A program made the position numbers and the translations under genes. A DNA stretch of 59,423 nucleotides. Origin: an uncultured Muribaculaceae bacterium (GTDB lineage: Bacteria; Bacteroidota; Bacteroidia; Bacteroidales; Muribaculaceae). Positions 7,901-16,463 of this stretch are shown here, one piece after another (positions within the stretch are counted from its first letter, which is position 1; each line of letters starts with the position of its first letter). Location of the stretch: the NCBI GenBank assembly GCA_910584525.1, contig CAJUAT010000010.1, forward strand, positions 1-59,423, written 5' to 3'. Below the pieces are notes generated by a model, which was given only the letters and a program-made list of their open reading frames with translations, ran no database searches and was not told the origin of the DNA.

Positions 7901-8671
7901 CGTCACCGGCGCGAGAGCCGCCACCCTCTCCCCATGAAGGAATGGCACGGCAAGAATGGCGGCGCCGGTATATATGTCTATGGAGTATATTCCCGAGGCT
8001 TCGGCCTGCGCGGCCCATATGAGACGACTGTCGCTTTCGTCGAAGCACATTCCCTGGAGAGCTGTCGAAGGCTGCACGCCGGTGTCGCCGATGGCGGTGG
8101 CGTTCCCCGACTCGTTGTGTACGCGGTATAGCACGCCGTCATCGCCCACGGCATATATGATGCCGTTGTCGTTGATGGCGAGAGCCACGGGACGGAAGGC
8201 GTTGGGCCAGGGCAGCGGTTTCGCCGCCGGCTGCAGCGTCGAGGCGTCGAGGAAAGCCCATAGGGGATTCCCGGCATTGTCGGTATACCATGCGTAGAAG
8301 CAGTGAGCTTTGGGCTCGTAGCACATCACGGCGGGTATGACTCCGTCGACATCGGCGGCCACGGAGCGGCTGTCGGAATCTACCGGGCGGGGCACACGCC
8401 ATAACCTGCCTGCGGAGGTACGGCCATGCTCACGGGACACTGTAATGCCGGTGATGCTGTCGCCGGCGAAAGCGGCACACACCCATGCCAGGGAGTCGCC
8501 CGTGACCACCGGTAAAAAACGCGCCGAACCTGTCGCAAGACGGTAAACACCACCTGCGGAACCGCGCATTGAACCCATGGCGACATCAAGCGACGGCAGC
8601 TCCGCCGACAGCGTAAGTGCCGTTATTGCCGTCACGATGAGCGTTGTTATTGTTCGTCTCATTGATTTCAT
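4955..8671 (-). CDS. very large secreted protein with fibronectin III-like domains and C-terminal sorting-like tail
   Basis: The 1238-residue protein has a signal peptide (about residues 1-23, ending LTLSA). The first 280 or so residues suggest a beta-propeller-like region. Fibronectin type III-like modules follow near residues 362-455, 833-930 and 935-1030; two of them share the V-x-L-S-W-x-A-P core and an insert of the form HG-x-P-x-x. Residues about 1060-1150 (LSETFATG...GGW...WLMSPLLNL) resemble a choice-of-anchor/cleaved-adhesin beta-sandwich. The last 29 residues (LYDLQGRRL then YIVNGKKV) are the C-terminal module seen at 1913 and 44036. The inferred location is the cell surface or outside the cell, as an adhesin-like protein or protease-associated scaffold. 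It is monocistronic as far as can be seen. A start three codons later (MRRTITT) is possible. Confidence 0.7.
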   Translation of the reverse strand: MKSMRRTITTLIVTAITALTLSAELPSLDVAMGSMRGSAGGVYRLATGSARFLPVVTGDSLAWVCAAFAGDSITGITVSREHGRTSAGRLWRVPRPVDSDSRSVAADVDGVIPAVMCYEPKAHCFYAWYTDNAGNPLWAFLDASTLQPAAKPLPWPNAFRPVALAINDNGIIYAVGDDGVLYRVHNESGNATAIGDTGVQPSTALQGMCFDESDSRLIWAAQAEASGIYSIDIYTGAAILAVPFLHGERVAALAPVTRRHNASAPATPRTPVFETEHSGDLHGNVVVTVPARSAADVPYAGPLSVTLYIDGIVEMERIAEPGTRILCPVELTPGSHWLAVTATHDGHASATAATSVFAGFDRPQPPREVVTSYEQDKVHLSWVAPDCDVHGKPLKEENMYFTVTRRPDGKVVGKDLYECYVTDSYDPLGERNRFSYEVTCRHDTMVSEPAASTSVIIGRTYVPDFRIDFRNPDSAYEYDLQGARYGWEIDRSGVMTNYSEEESLTLPPLKLNPSKVYSIEVDAYAVADSVALSMDVSGTYGISEMHEYGTCYDCVDRNTRSMIRYDIMPVRAGNCTLTLDFKLGGKMRVSGLRVLEIGDGRGPARLTGIRVDESTDGPVVVFTVPSRSMEGVKLTGTLKAEMVTDRGETLMVTGLEPGAYAEMAIPSPALTEYVDISLSDEFFYKGPAVRFYPRLREVRGAFADDFSDNRWLSEYDSGTSRPEVLEISGGRLTVGGGKSRGNGVLMPLPKVMLSADSLYTAVVEGNAERCSLQLVRQAGAALDTLCVMGDGPRLFRGSAGNMMMAARGTAEWRAQVEKISVMPYCSVNAPALCGEAVATALDPDTHSVALSFRTPLANIAGNPLEGTVDVEVQRVGDAAPAVRFAGMAPGVECRWTDKGLPEDVNEYEIVAVNAMGKGMPVKVSAYSGWDAPAAVSDLRAVTTDNANRMVWLSWQAPATGLHGAPVNQDMRYEVYSKYGVAGDTVRKLIGRDLRECGYGSLLVLDSQREYVYEVRGVSGGREGAFASTDIVVGTPDLIPLSETFATGRPQLGGWNAGDGWEYSADVDGAVLEDDGAAVGRCGKDAGWLMSPLLNLNDVEGAVLTLKAMALKADGGALRLDVAFAGNDDTLQSFAIVEVKSGLMTDVRLQLDDYIRSLLVAGEGGISRYKARLAFRATGERGDSVVMDRVEVTGRYAGIKGVEADAEAPALYDLQGRRLTQRPAKGEPYIVNGKKVMAE

Positions 8672-8797
8672 AAATAATCAACGGTATTTTCCCTTAAAAA
8701 AATATAACGGAATGAATGAATCGGAGAGAGCCGGAGGAGATATTCAAAAAATATGGGTTAATTTTCGGAAATATTTCCGTAATTGCGGGAAGTTGTG

Positions 8798-8805
8798 TAA
8801 ATTTG
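8798..8805 (+). promoter_or_regulatory. promoter of the frdCAB operon
   Basis: -7 box TAAATTTG with TTTC at 8774-8777 as a near-match -33 element, spacer 20 bp. The leader of about 110 nt to the chosen start is GC-rich and hairpin-prone up to 8880, then A-rich just before the start. Confidence 0.65.
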
Positions 8806-8919
8806 CAAAATTAGTACGGAGGCGTTAGCGCCGTCGTGCCGCAGCGGGGTGTCAGACAATGGCCCGACATCCGGCAGGACATGGATAAACAAATAAAAAA
8901 CAATAAAATCAGAACATCT

Positions 8920-9951
8920 ATGTGGTTAACAAACTCATCCGTAGGACGCAAGTTCATCATGGCCGTAACGGGCGCATGTCTTCTGGCGTTCGTCACCTTC
9001 CACTGTCTGATGAATGCCGTGGCAATATGCTGGCCGGCGGCCTATAACTCGATATGCGAGTTTCTGGGCGCCAACTGGTACGCGCTGATAGGCTCGGCTG
9101 CAATCGCAGTGCTTGTAATCCTCCACATCGTGTATGCCGTATGGCTTACATTGCAGAACCGCAAGGCCCGCGGCAACGTGCGCTACTCCATCTCCAAGAA
9201 GCCGGCCACCGTTGAATGGTCGAGCCGCAACATGCTCGTGCTCGGTATCGTGATACTGGCCTTCCTCGTGGTACACCTCATCCAGTTCTGGGCAAAGATG
9301 CAGCTGCAGGAGATCCGCGGCGCCGACATGGAATTCCCTCCCGCCGCCGGCACCCTCTTCATCCAGCAGGCTTTCGAGATGCCCTGGACTCTCATCGTTT
9401 ACGTAATAGGCTTCATAGCCCTCTGGTTCCACCTTACACACGGCTTCTGGTCGATGTTCCACTCTGTGGGCTGGGACAACAAGGTATGGATCAGCCGCCT
9501 CAAGACCATCGGCTGCTGGTGGGTATCAATCGTATGCTTCCTCTTCCTCGCCGAGGGTATCGTGTTCACCGTCAGAGCGCATGAGAAATATTATCTCACC
9601 AATGAGACCCTCCGCGAGCAGTACAAGGACATGATCGTGCCGATGCTCGAGAAGGACTTCGGTCCCGACGCCGCTCAGTTCACCACCCAGATAAAGATGC
9701 TCCCCTACGAGCAGGTATCGGGAGGCATGAAGCAGATGAGCCAGGGCGTCAACTCTCAGCTGGAGCAGATGAAGAGCCCGCAGGGTCAGGAGATGCTCAA
9801 GCAGCAGCCCGACGGCGCCAAGATTCTCAAAGATGCTGAGAAACAGGCCAAGTGTCTCGACAATATCGTGAAGTTCTTCGACTATCTTGAGTCGGCCGAC
9901 AACAAACCGCAAACCCAGCTGCCCGTTCCGGCAGGCCAAAACGCTTACTAA
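8920..9951 (+). CDS. frdC: fumarate reductase/succinate dehydrogenase cytochrome b subunit with C-terminal extension
   Basis: This is the di-haem membrane anchor of quinol:fumarate reductase (SdhC/FrdC family of the Bacteroidetes/Wolinella type). It passes electrons from menaquinol to the FrdAB subunits. I chose MWLTNSSVGRKF as the start (343 residues) because homologues begin here and an A-rich leader precedes it; an in-frame ATG at 8881 would add 13 residues. Five membrane segments lie near residues 12-37, 52-79, 105-127, 154-177 and 196-218. H28, H69, H119 and H171 are candidate haem ligands. As I recall, Bacteroides FrdC ends soon after the fifth helix at about 230 residues. Here a further 125 polar, Met/Gln/Lys-rich, probably helical residues follow. 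The gene is first in frdCAB; frdA starts 5 bp downstream. Confidence 0.92.
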   Translation: MWLTNSSVGRKFIMAVTGACLLAFVTFHCLMNAVAICWPAAYNSICEFLGANWYALIGSAAIAVLVILHIVYAVWLTLQNRKARGNVRYSISKKPATVEWSSRNMLVLGIVILAFLVVHLIQFWAKMQLQEIRGADMEFPPAAGTLFIQQAFEMPWTLIVYVIGFIALWFHLTHGFWSMFHSVGWDNKVWISRLKTIGCWWVSIVCFLFLAEGIVFTVRAHEKYYLTNETLREQYKDMIVPMLEKDFGPDAAQFTTQIKMLPYEQVSGGMKQMSQGVNSQLEQMKSPQGQEMLKQQPDGAKILKDAEKQAKCLDNIVKFFDYLESADNKPQTQLPVPAGQNAY

Positions 9952-9956
9952 CAACC

Positions 9957-11984
9957 ATGGACATTACAAAAGACAACGTGAAAGTGATGGCACCGGCGGA
10001 CTCCAAGATTCCGGAGGGACCGGTAGCTGAGAAATGGACCAACTACAAGGCACACCAGAAGCTGGTGAACCCGGCCAACAAGCGTAAGCTCGACATCATC
10101 GTGGTAGGTACGGGACTTGCCGGTGCATCGGCAGCCTCCACACTTGCGGAGATGGGCTTCAACGTGCTCAACTTCTGCATCCAGGACAGCCCCCGCCGCG
10201 CCCACTCCATAGCCGCCCAGGGCGGTATCAACGCCGCCAAAAACTATCAGAACGACGGCGACTCCGTATACCGTCTCTTCTACGACACCGTAAAAGGTGG
10301 CGACTACCGCGCCCGCGAGGCCAACGTATACCGTCTGGCAGAAGTATCCAACAACATCATCGACCAGTGCGTGGCACAGGGCGTTCCCTTCGCCCGTGAA
10401 TATGGCGGTCTGCTCGCCAACCGTTCCTTCGGCGGCGCCCAGGTGAGCCGTACCTTCTACGCCAAGGGACAGACGGGCCAGCAGCTCCTCCTCGGCGCAT
10501 ACTCCAGCCTCAACCGTCAGATTCATGCCGGCAAGGTGAAGAGCTACAACCGCTATGAGATGCACGAGCTGGTGCTCATCAAAGACAAGGATGGCGTGGA
10601 GCGCGCACGCGGTATCATCGCCAAGAACCTCGTGACCGGCAAGTTCGAGCGTTTCGCCGCACATGCCGTGGTGATAGCCACCGGCGGCTACGGCAACGCA
10701 TACTTCCTCTCTACCAACGCCATGGCCTGCAACTGCTCCGCAGCAATGGCCTGCTACCGCAAGGGTGCCTACTTCGCCAACCCCGCCTTCGTGCAGATCC
10801 ACCCCACATGTATCCCCGTACATGGCGACAAGCAGTCGAAGCTTACCCTCATGTCGGAGTCGCTGCGTAACGACGGCCGCATCTGGGTGCCCAAGAACAT
10901 TGAGGATGCCAAGAAACTGCAGTCGGGCGAAATCAAGGGCAGCGACATCCCCGAGGAGAACCGCGACTACTATCTGGAGCGCCGTTATCCGGCTTTCGGT
11001 AACCTTGTGCCCCGCGACGTGGCTTCCCGCGCCGCCAAGGAGCGCTGCGACGCCGGTTTCGGCGTCAACAACACTGGCCTCGCCGTGTTCCTCGACTTCT
11101 CCGAAGCCATCAACCGCCTCGGCATCGACGTGGTGCGCCAGCGTTACGGCAACCTCTTCGACATGTATGAGGAAATCACCGATGTAAACCCGGGTCAGCT
11201 CGCCAAGGAAATCAACGGCGTGAAGTACTATAACCCGATGATGATTTTCCCGGCCATCCACTACACCATGGGCGGCATCTGGGTAGACTATGAGCTCCAG
11301 ACCTCCGTGAAGGGACTCTTCGCCATCGGCGAGTGCAACTTCTCCGACCATGGCGCCAACCGTCTGGGTGCCTCGGCCCTCATGCAGGGTCTCGCCGACG
11401 GTTATTTCGTGCTCCCCTACACCATCCAGAACTATCTCAGCGACCAGATCACGGTGCCCCACTTCCGCACGGACACTCCCGAGTTTGCCGCCGCCGAGAA
11501 GAAGTGTGTCGACGAGGAGGCTCGTCTTCTCGCCATCCAGGGTACACGTTCCGTCGACTCCATTCATAAGGAGCTTGGCCACATCATGTGGGAATACGTA
11601 GGCATGGCCCGCGACAAGGAGGGACTGCAGCTGGCCATCCAGAAGCTTCAGGATCTTCGCAAGACCTTCGAGACCGACCTCTATGTTCCCGGACAGGCCG
11701 GCGACGGCATGAACGTGGAGCTCGACAAGGCTTTCCGTCTCCAGGACTTCATCACCATGGGTCTGCTCGTGGCTTACGACGCCCTCAACCGCAACGAGTC
11801 GTGCGGCGGCCACTTCCGCGTGGAATACCAGACTGAGGAAGGCGAGGCCAAACGCGACGACAAAAACTACTTCTATGTGGCTTGCTGGGCTTACCAGGGC
11901 GCCGACATGAAGGCTCCCGAGCTCATCAAGGAACCCCTCGAATATGAGGCTATAAAAGTTCAGACCCGTAACTATAAGTCATAA
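9957..11984 (+). CDS. frdA: fumarate reductase/succinate dehydrogenase flavoprotein subunit
   Basis: The catalytic subunit reduces fumarate to succinate (or the reverse) on the cytoplasmic face, the terminal step of Bacteroidales succinate fermentation. The protein has 675 residues. The dinucleotide-binding glycine motif VVGTGLAGASAAS is at about residues 49-61. RRAHSIAAQGGINAA carries H83, the expected site of covalent FAD attachment. Later conserved blocks include QIHPTCIP, PRDVASRAAKERC and GECNFSDHGANRLGASALMQ. Length and architecture match the B-type (Bacteroides/Wolinella) flavoprotein rather than the shorter E. coli SdhA. It lies 5 bp after frdC and 7 bp before frdB. Confidence 0.97.
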   Translation: MDITKDNVKVMAPADSKIPEGPVAEKWTNYKAHQKLVNPANKRKLDIIVVGTGLAGASAASTLAEMGFNVLNFCIQDSPRRAHSIAAQGGINAAKNYQNDGDSVYRLFYDTVKGGDYRAREANVYRLAEVSNNIIDQCVAQGVPFAREYGGLLANRSFGGAQVSRTFYAKGQTGQQLLLGAYSSLNRQIHAGKVKSYNRYEMHELVLIKDKDGVERARGIIAKNLVTGKFERFAAHAVVIATGGYGNAYFLSTNAMACNCSAAMACYRKGAYFANPAFVQIHPTCIPVHGDKQSKLTLMSESLRNDGRIWVPKNIEDAKKLQSGEIKGSDIPEENRDYYLERRYPAFGNLVPRDVASRAAKERCDAGFGVNNTGLAVFLDFSEAINRLGIDVVRQRYGNLFDMYEEITDVNPGQLAKEINGVKYYNPMMIFPAIHYTMGGIWVDYELQTSVKGLFAIGECNFSDHGANRLGASALMQGLADGYFVLPYTIQNYLSDQITVPHFRTDTPEFAAAEKKCVDEEARLLAIQGTRSVDSIHKELGHIMWEYVGMARDKEGLQLAIQKLQDLRKTFETDLYVPGQAGDGMNVELDKAFRLQDFITMGLLVAYDALNRNESCGGHFRVEYQTEEGEAKRDDKNYFYVACWAYQGADMKAPELIKEPLEYEAIKVQTRNYKS

Positions 11985-11991
11985 AAGGAAG

Positions 11992-12750
11992 ATGGAAGAC
12001 AAAATAATGAAAGTTAATCTGAGGGTCTGGCGTCAGCAAGGCCCCAAGGCGCAGGGCAAGTTCGTGACCTACGCTAACGTGGAGACCACTCCCGACACTT
12101 CGTTTCTGGAGACTCTCGACATACTCAACGAGCGCCTTGTGGAGAACCACGAGGAGCCGATAGCGTTCGACCACGACTGCCGCGAGGGTATCTGCGGCAT
12201 GTGCTCGCTCTACATCAACGGACATCCCCACGGACCGGCCACGGGTGCCACCACCTGCCAGCTCTACATGCGCCGTTTCGCCAACGGCTCCACCATCACT
12301 GTAGAGCCCTGGCGTTCCGCAGCTTTCCCCGTAATCAAGGACCTCATCGTTGACCGCAACGCCTACGACAAGATTCAGCAGGCCGGCGGCTATGTGTCGT
12401 TCAACTGCGGGGGCGCCCAGGATGCCAACGCGCTCCCCATCTCTAAGGTACAGGCCGACGAGGCCATGGACTCCGCCAGCTGCATAGGCTGCGGCGCCTG
12501 CGTGGCTGCCTGCAAGAACGGCTCCGCTATGCTCTTCGTCTCCGCAAAAATCGCCCAGCTCTCACGTCTCCCCCAGGGTGCCGTGGAAAGAGACCGCCGC
12601 GCTATCGCCATGGTCTCCAAAATGGACGAACTCGGCTTCGGCAACTGCACCAACACCGGTGCCTGCGAGGCTGAATGCCCCAAGAACATAAAGATAGCCA
12701 ATATCGCACGCATGAACCGCGAGTTCATCGCCGCAAAATGCAAAAGCTGA
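11992..12750 (+). CDS. frdB: fumarate reductase/succinate dehydrogenase iron-sulfur subunit
   Basis: This subunit wires electrons between the FrdC haems and FrdA FAD. In the 252-residue protein the [2Fe-2S] ligands are C63, C68 and C71 (CREGICGMC) plus C89. A ferredoxin-like second domain has CIGCGACVAAC (C164, C167, C170, C174) and CTNTGACEAECP (C219, C225, C229), giving the expected [4Fe-4S] and [3Fe-4S] sites. The ATG at 11992 is preceded directly by AAGGAAG, which is very close. The ATG at 12007 has GGAAG eight bases upstream and is an equally plausible start. It is the last gene of frdCAB, and a strong terminator follows. Confidence 0.96.
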   Translation: MEDKIMKVNLRVWRQQGPKAQGKFVTYANVETTPDTSFLETLDILNERLVENHEEPIAFDHDCREGICGMCSLYINGHPHGPATGATTCQLYMRRFANGSTITVEPWRSAAFPVIKDLIVDRNAYDKIQQAGGYVSFNCGGAQDANALPISKVQADEAMDSASCIGCGACVAACKNGSAMLFVSAKIAQLSRLPQGAVERDRRAIAMVSKMDELGFGNCTNTGACEAECPKNIKIANIARMNREFIAAKCKS

Positions 12751-12780
12751 CAACCAACATCAGCTTGCTATAACTTTAAA

Positions 12781-12809
12781 AAGCTTCCCGAGTGTCGGGA
12801 AGCTTTTTT
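12781..12809 (+). terminator. frdCAB terminator
   Basis: 10-bp perfect stem AAGCTTCCCG/CGGGAAGCTT with loop AGTGT, then a T run. Its T tract overlaps the -33 element of the next promoter. Confidence 0.92.
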
Positions 12810-12838
12810 GCATTTGTGGTTCGGTTGTTTTATCTTTG
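12807..12838 (+). promoter_or_regulatory. promoter of the AAA-ATPase/nuclease gene
   Basis: TTTG (12807-12810), 20-bp spacer, TATCTTTG (12831-12838): an exact -33/-7 match. The -33 element sits within the U tract of the frdB terminator. The leader is about 45 nt. Confidence 0.75.
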
Positions 12839-12885
12839 TGGAATAATTTGAATTAAAAAATATTTTTGAACAATTCCTTACCTCT

Positions 12886-14442
12886 ATGGCGCAGACAGTA
12901 AGATATCCAATCGGCGAGCAATCGTTTGCAAAGCTCAGAGAAAGAGATTCTCTTTATGTGGACAAGACTCATTTTATCGAAAAAATAATTGAGAGCGGCG
13001 GAAAAGATTATTTTTTAGGCCGTCCTCGGCGTTTCGGCAAGAGCCTGTTTCTCGACACTCTCAAATGCTTCTTCGAAGGGAAACGCCATCTCTTCAAGGG
13101 TCTTTACGCCGACTCCATTGACTGGAACTGGGAACCGCACCCTGTGCTTAAGCTCGACCTCAACACCGAGAAATACAAGACGCCGGAAGCTCTCGACCAA
13201 GCAATCTCCTATCATCTGGATATGTGGGAAAAGACTTATGGAGTGGCCGGAGATTATGATAACCTAACCATTCGTTTCCGCAACATCATCCGCTCCATAT
13301 ATGAAAAGACGGGCAAAGGAGTAGTGATTCTCGTCGATGAATATGACAAGCCTCTGGTCAACAACCTCCACGACCGCGAGAATTTCGAATATTGCCGCGA
13401 CCAGCTGGCCGCCCTATACTCTAATTTCAAGAGCTCGGCTGAGTATATACGCCTCGTGTTCCTCACCGGCGTGAGCCGATTCGCCCATCTTTCCGTATTC
13501 TCCGGTCTCAACAACATTCAGGATATTTCATTCGATGACCAATATGCCGACATCTGTGGCATAACAGAAGATGAACTGAAGAAAAATTTCAGTGAGGGTA
13601 TCCGCAATCTTGCCACAAGGTATAAGAAAAATGAAGATGAGATAATTGACCGGCTAAGGACATTCTATGACGGCTACCGTTTCACCGATGAGGAGGTTTA
13701 TCTCTACAATCCTTTCTCCCTGCTGAATGCAATGGAAAACAGGAAATTCGAGAAATACTGGATAGCGTCGGGCACCCCCACTCTATTAATGGAGGAGATG
13801 AAGCGTTTCAACGTGAATCTCGATTCGCTACTCGGCGCAAAATGCAGCCGCGAGAGTCTCTCGGGGCTCGACCTCGACAATCCCAAACCTTTGGCTCTAT
13901 TCTTCCAGACAGGATACCTCACCATAAAAGATTATGACTTCGAAGAGAATCTCTACACACTCGGGCTCCCCAATGAAGAGGTCAAGTCAGGATTCCTCGG
14001 ATATTTACTGCCTTACTACTTGAACACAAACGGGGAGGACACTCCCTTTCTGGTCAGCGAATTCGTCCGGGAGTTCCGCGAAGGCGATGTCGAGGGCTTC
14101 ATGTGTCGGCTGCAGAGTCTTTTCTCATCCATCAGCTACCGTATGCGGATGGATCAGGAAATCAATGTGCACAATGGGCTGTTGATGCTCATGCTGCTCT
14201 TAGGACTGAGAGTGCAGACGGAATTCTGCACGTCGGCCGGCCGCATCGACCTTTTCGTGGCTACCGAACGCTTCTACTACATCATAGAACTCAAGCTCGA
14301 CGGGACCGCCCGCCATGCCCTCGACCAGATAGAGAGCAAGGGCTATGCCCTCCCCTTCGCCGTCTCGGGCCGAAAGATAATCAAGATTGGCGTAAACTTC
14401 TCCACCAAAACACGCACCATCGAAGACTGGATTGTGGATTAA
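12886..14442 (+). CDS. AAA-ATPase-like protein with C-terminal PD-(D/E)XK nuclease domain
   Basis: The 518-residue protein has an N-terminal AAA_ATPase-like domain (PF09820-type). It opens with the family motif F-x-x-L-R-E-R-D-x-L-Y-V-D-K-T. A Walker A, GRPRRFGKS (G45 to S53), and a Walker B, VVILVDEYDKP (about 146-156), follow. The C-terminus fits the associated PD-(D/E)XK nuclease domain: RIDLF (D near 455) and IIELKLDG (E-x-K near 467-469), then an alternating Q-I/E-S-K-G-Y helix. Such proteins are abundant, often multicopy and uncharacterised in Bacteroidales and Clostridia. A role in defence or mobile-element biology is conjecture. The gene stands alone between the frd terminator and a convergent lipoprotein gene. 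Confidence 0.88.
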   Translation: MAQTVRYPIGEQSFAKLRERDSLYVDKTHFIEKIIESGGKDYFLGRPRRFGKSLFLDTLKCFFEGKRHLFKGLYADSIDWNWEPHPVLKLDLNTEKYKTPEALDQAISYHLDMWEKTYGVAGDYDNLTIRFRNIIRSIYEKTGKGVVILVDEYDKPLVNNLHDRENFEYCRDQLAALYSNFKSSAEYIRLVFLTGVSRFAHLSVFSGLNNIQDISFDDQYADICGITEDELKKNFSEGIRNLATRYKKNEDEIIDRLRTFYDGYRFTDEEVYLYNPFSLLNAMENRKFEKYWIASGTPTLLMEEMKRFNVNLDSLLGAKCSRESLSGLDLDNPKPLALFFQTGYLTIKDYDFEENLYTLGLPNEEVKSGFLGYLLPYYLNTNGEDTPFLVSEFVREFREGDVEGFMCRLQSLFSSISYRMRMDQEINVHNGLLMLMLLLGLRVQTEFCTSAGRIDLFVATERFYYIIELKLDGTARHALDQIESKGYALPFAVSGRKIIKIGVNFSTKTRTIEDWIVD

Positions 14443-14468
14443 AGCGCGCCAGTGGTCAGTGGCGCGCT
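14443..14468. terminator. bidirectional hairpin between convergent genes
   Basis: Perfect 9-bp stem AGCGCGCCA/TGGCGCGCT beginning right after the stop of the AAA gene and 9 bp beyond the end of the convergent lipoprotein gene. Flanking T tracts are weak. Confidence 0.6.
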
Positions 14469-14476
14469 CTGATACT

Positions 14477-16441
14477 CTAATAGTTGCGACGGGTGGGGTT
14501 GCGGCGTTCCTCGAATGGATTGGCAGTGGGGTCGAAGGGTTCTTCCTCCTCCTCGCTGTCGTATTCCTTCTGCTTCTTGCGGGCGCGGTTCTTGGAGGCC
14601 TCAGGCTTGTTCTTGAGAATCGCCTCAGGCTTCTGCCTGTCGATGGCCATGGCGAACACATCCCAGCTCTCTTCCTTGTCCCAGTTCTTCTTTATATTCA
14701 CCGCCTTGGGGTAATAATAGGCGGTCTCGGGCTGTCGTCCCGTCTCGAAGTCGCCGGAATCATAAACACCGTTGCCGTTATAGTCCTCGATGATGCGGGC
14801 ATAATACTTGCCGGCCGTCAGGAAGGGGAAGAAAGCCCTTCCCTGCTCCACGGCGGATGTGCGCACCACCTTGTCGGAAGTGTCGAGAAGCTCCACAAAG
14901 GCGGGCATCCCCGGCTCAAGTCCCGTCACGTTGAAGGTAAGGCTGCAGTACTGGTCGGCATTGCGTACGGTCACCTCTCCTTCGAGCGGCAACGTGGGAC
15001 GGCCATATATATCCGTTCCGGCCAGCGAATCGGTCTCCAGCCTGTATTTGCCGCCATAGTCCCAGGCATAGTCGATTGCCAGCCGGCGCGGCGACAGCGT
15101 GTCGGGCACGTATACACGCACCCCTTTGTCGAGACGGCGCCATACGGAGTCCTTATATACACTTAGATGTATCGCCGTCGTGTCAAGACGCGCCAGCGGC
15201 GTGGCCGACTCTATCTCCAGCGGCTGCCATACCTCGTGCGGCGTCTCACCAAGAAGGCGGAAAGTGGTGGTGATACGCGCCAGAGAATCGGCCGCCGATA
15301 TTTTCCTCTCCTTTTTCTTCTTTTTGGGCACGGGAAGACGTTTGCGTATGAATTTGAGCGTGTCGGTCACCATATATGGAGCCTTACCGCGCTCGCTTCT
15401 GATATAATCCACGGCCATAAAGAGAGAGTCGCGTGCTGCCAGTCGCTCGGGAAGCCATATGTTGAGCGAATCGAGGTCGGCGCGTGTCTCCGTGACCGTC
15501 CCCGACATGTCGTCGCCGAGGATACGCATGGGAGGCAACGCCTGTAGGGGAGCGTTGAACTTCAGAAAGAGCCGGTTGGAATCGTTGCGCTCGTAACGGC
15601 TTATATACTGAGTGCGTTTCAGCGACACGAAAGAGCGTATCAGCAGGTCGTTGGGCAGATAGCGCGTCCTCAGACGCTCCACCACGGTGTCAACCGACGC
15701 CGTCTTGATGTTCCACGTGGTGTCGAAAGCCGTCACCGACTCTGTGGCCGGTGTAACGGGGAGCTGATAGAAGCCAATCTCCTCGGTATCGGCGCTATAT
15801 CGGAAATCGGCATCATTGTCCTTGAGGGCGAACACGCGGTAATCGCCGGGGGCCAGACCGCGTATTATGAAACGGCCCCGGTCGTCGGCCTTTCCCACAC
15901 GCAGCAGCGGTATGCGGGTAAATATGGAGTCCTCCTTCATTTTTTCCGGCGGCATGTCGGGAATCACTCCCACAAGAATGCCGGGACGGGGTTCGAGGTC
16001 GCGAGCGCCGAGCACCATACCCGAGATGCGCAGCGAGTCGAGAGTCTCACCCGTGGAGAAGGTGTAGGCGAAATTACGCAGCTTGTTGGCCTCGTTGTTG
16101 TCCTCGATGGCATCGGCGAAGTCCACGGTATAGGTGGTGTTGGGCTTCAGGGAGTCGAAACGGACGGTTACCCTCTTCCCGAGGGAAGTGACTCTCGGAG
16201 GCCGGCCTGCGGGCGACACCACCACCTTGTTGAAGGCATCCTTGACATTGACGAGCTCATTGAAAGTCAGCGTCATGGAGGTGCGTTCCACGTTTCGCGA
16301 GCCGTCGGGGGGATTGGCGGCAACGAGATAAGGAGGGTCCTCGTCGCGCGGGCCGCCACTCGGATTTCCGATGTTGGCACACCCGCACAGAAGCACCCCC
16401 GCGGCAATCGTCAATATATACCCTATTATCTTTCTACTCAT
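14477..16441 (-). CDS. lipoprotein with N-terminal SbsA-type Ig-like domain
   Basis: I chose the ATG at 16441 (654 residues). It has AGGAG seven bases upstream, and the -7 box at 16471-16464 puts transcription start at or after an in-frame ATG at 16459. The signal peptide ends in the lipobox LCGC (C21). Residues about 35-140 (P-P-x-L-V-x-x-x-P-P-D-G, T-L-T-F-N-E, T-Y-T-V-D-F) are an SbsA-type Ig-like (Big_5) domain. A longer beta-rich region follows, with a YNGNGVYDSGDFETGRQPE calcium-loop-like segment. The tail is acidic (EEEEEPFDP) and then Arg-rich. This is a conserved Bacteroidetes lipoprotein family of unknown function, presumably in the outer membrane. It is transcribed divergently from secDF. 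Confidence 0.85.
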   Translation of the reverse strand: MSRKIIGYILTIAAGVLLCGCANIGNPSGGPRDEDPPYLVAANPPDGSRNVERTSMTLTFNELVNVKDAFNKVVVSPAGRPPRVTSLGKRVTVRFDSLKPNTTYTVDFADAIEDNNEANKLRNFAYTFSTGETLDSLRISGMVLGARDLEPRPGILVGVIPDMPPEKMKEDSIFTRIPLLRVGKADDRGRFIIRGLAPGDYRVFALKDNDADFRYSADTEEIGFYQLPVTPATESVTAFDTTWNIKTASVDTVVERLRTRYLPNDLLIRSFVSLKRTQYISRYERNDSNRLFLKFNAPLQALPPMRILGDDMSGTVTETRADLDSLNIWLPERLAARDSLFMAVDYIRSERGKAPYMVTDTLKFIRKRLPVPKKKKKERKISAADSLARITTTFRLLGETPHEVWQPLEIESATPLARLDTTAIHLSVYKDSVWRRLDKGVRVYVPDTLSPRRLAIDYAWDYGGKYRLETDSLAGTDIYGRPTLPLEGEVTVRNADQYCSLTFNVTGLEPGMPAFVELLDTSDKVVRTSAVEQGRAFFPFLTAGKYYARIIEDYNGNGVYDSGDFETGRQPETAYYYPKAVNIKKNWDKEESWDVFAMAIDRQKPEAILKNKPEASKNRARKKQKEYDSEEEEEPFDPTANPFEERRNPTRRNY

Positions 16442-16463
16442 GTTTTTCTCCTGATTCAACGTT

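Noticed and set aside
8836..8919. N-terminal extension of FrdC from the first in-frame ATGs
   Set aside because: The added residues are encoded by GC-rich and then A-rich leader-like DNA; homologues begin at MWLTNSS (8920).
9948..11813. 621-codon open frame opposite frdA
   Set aside because: Antisense to a certain gene, His/Val/Gly-rich translation without family motifs; caused by GC-rich codon bias.
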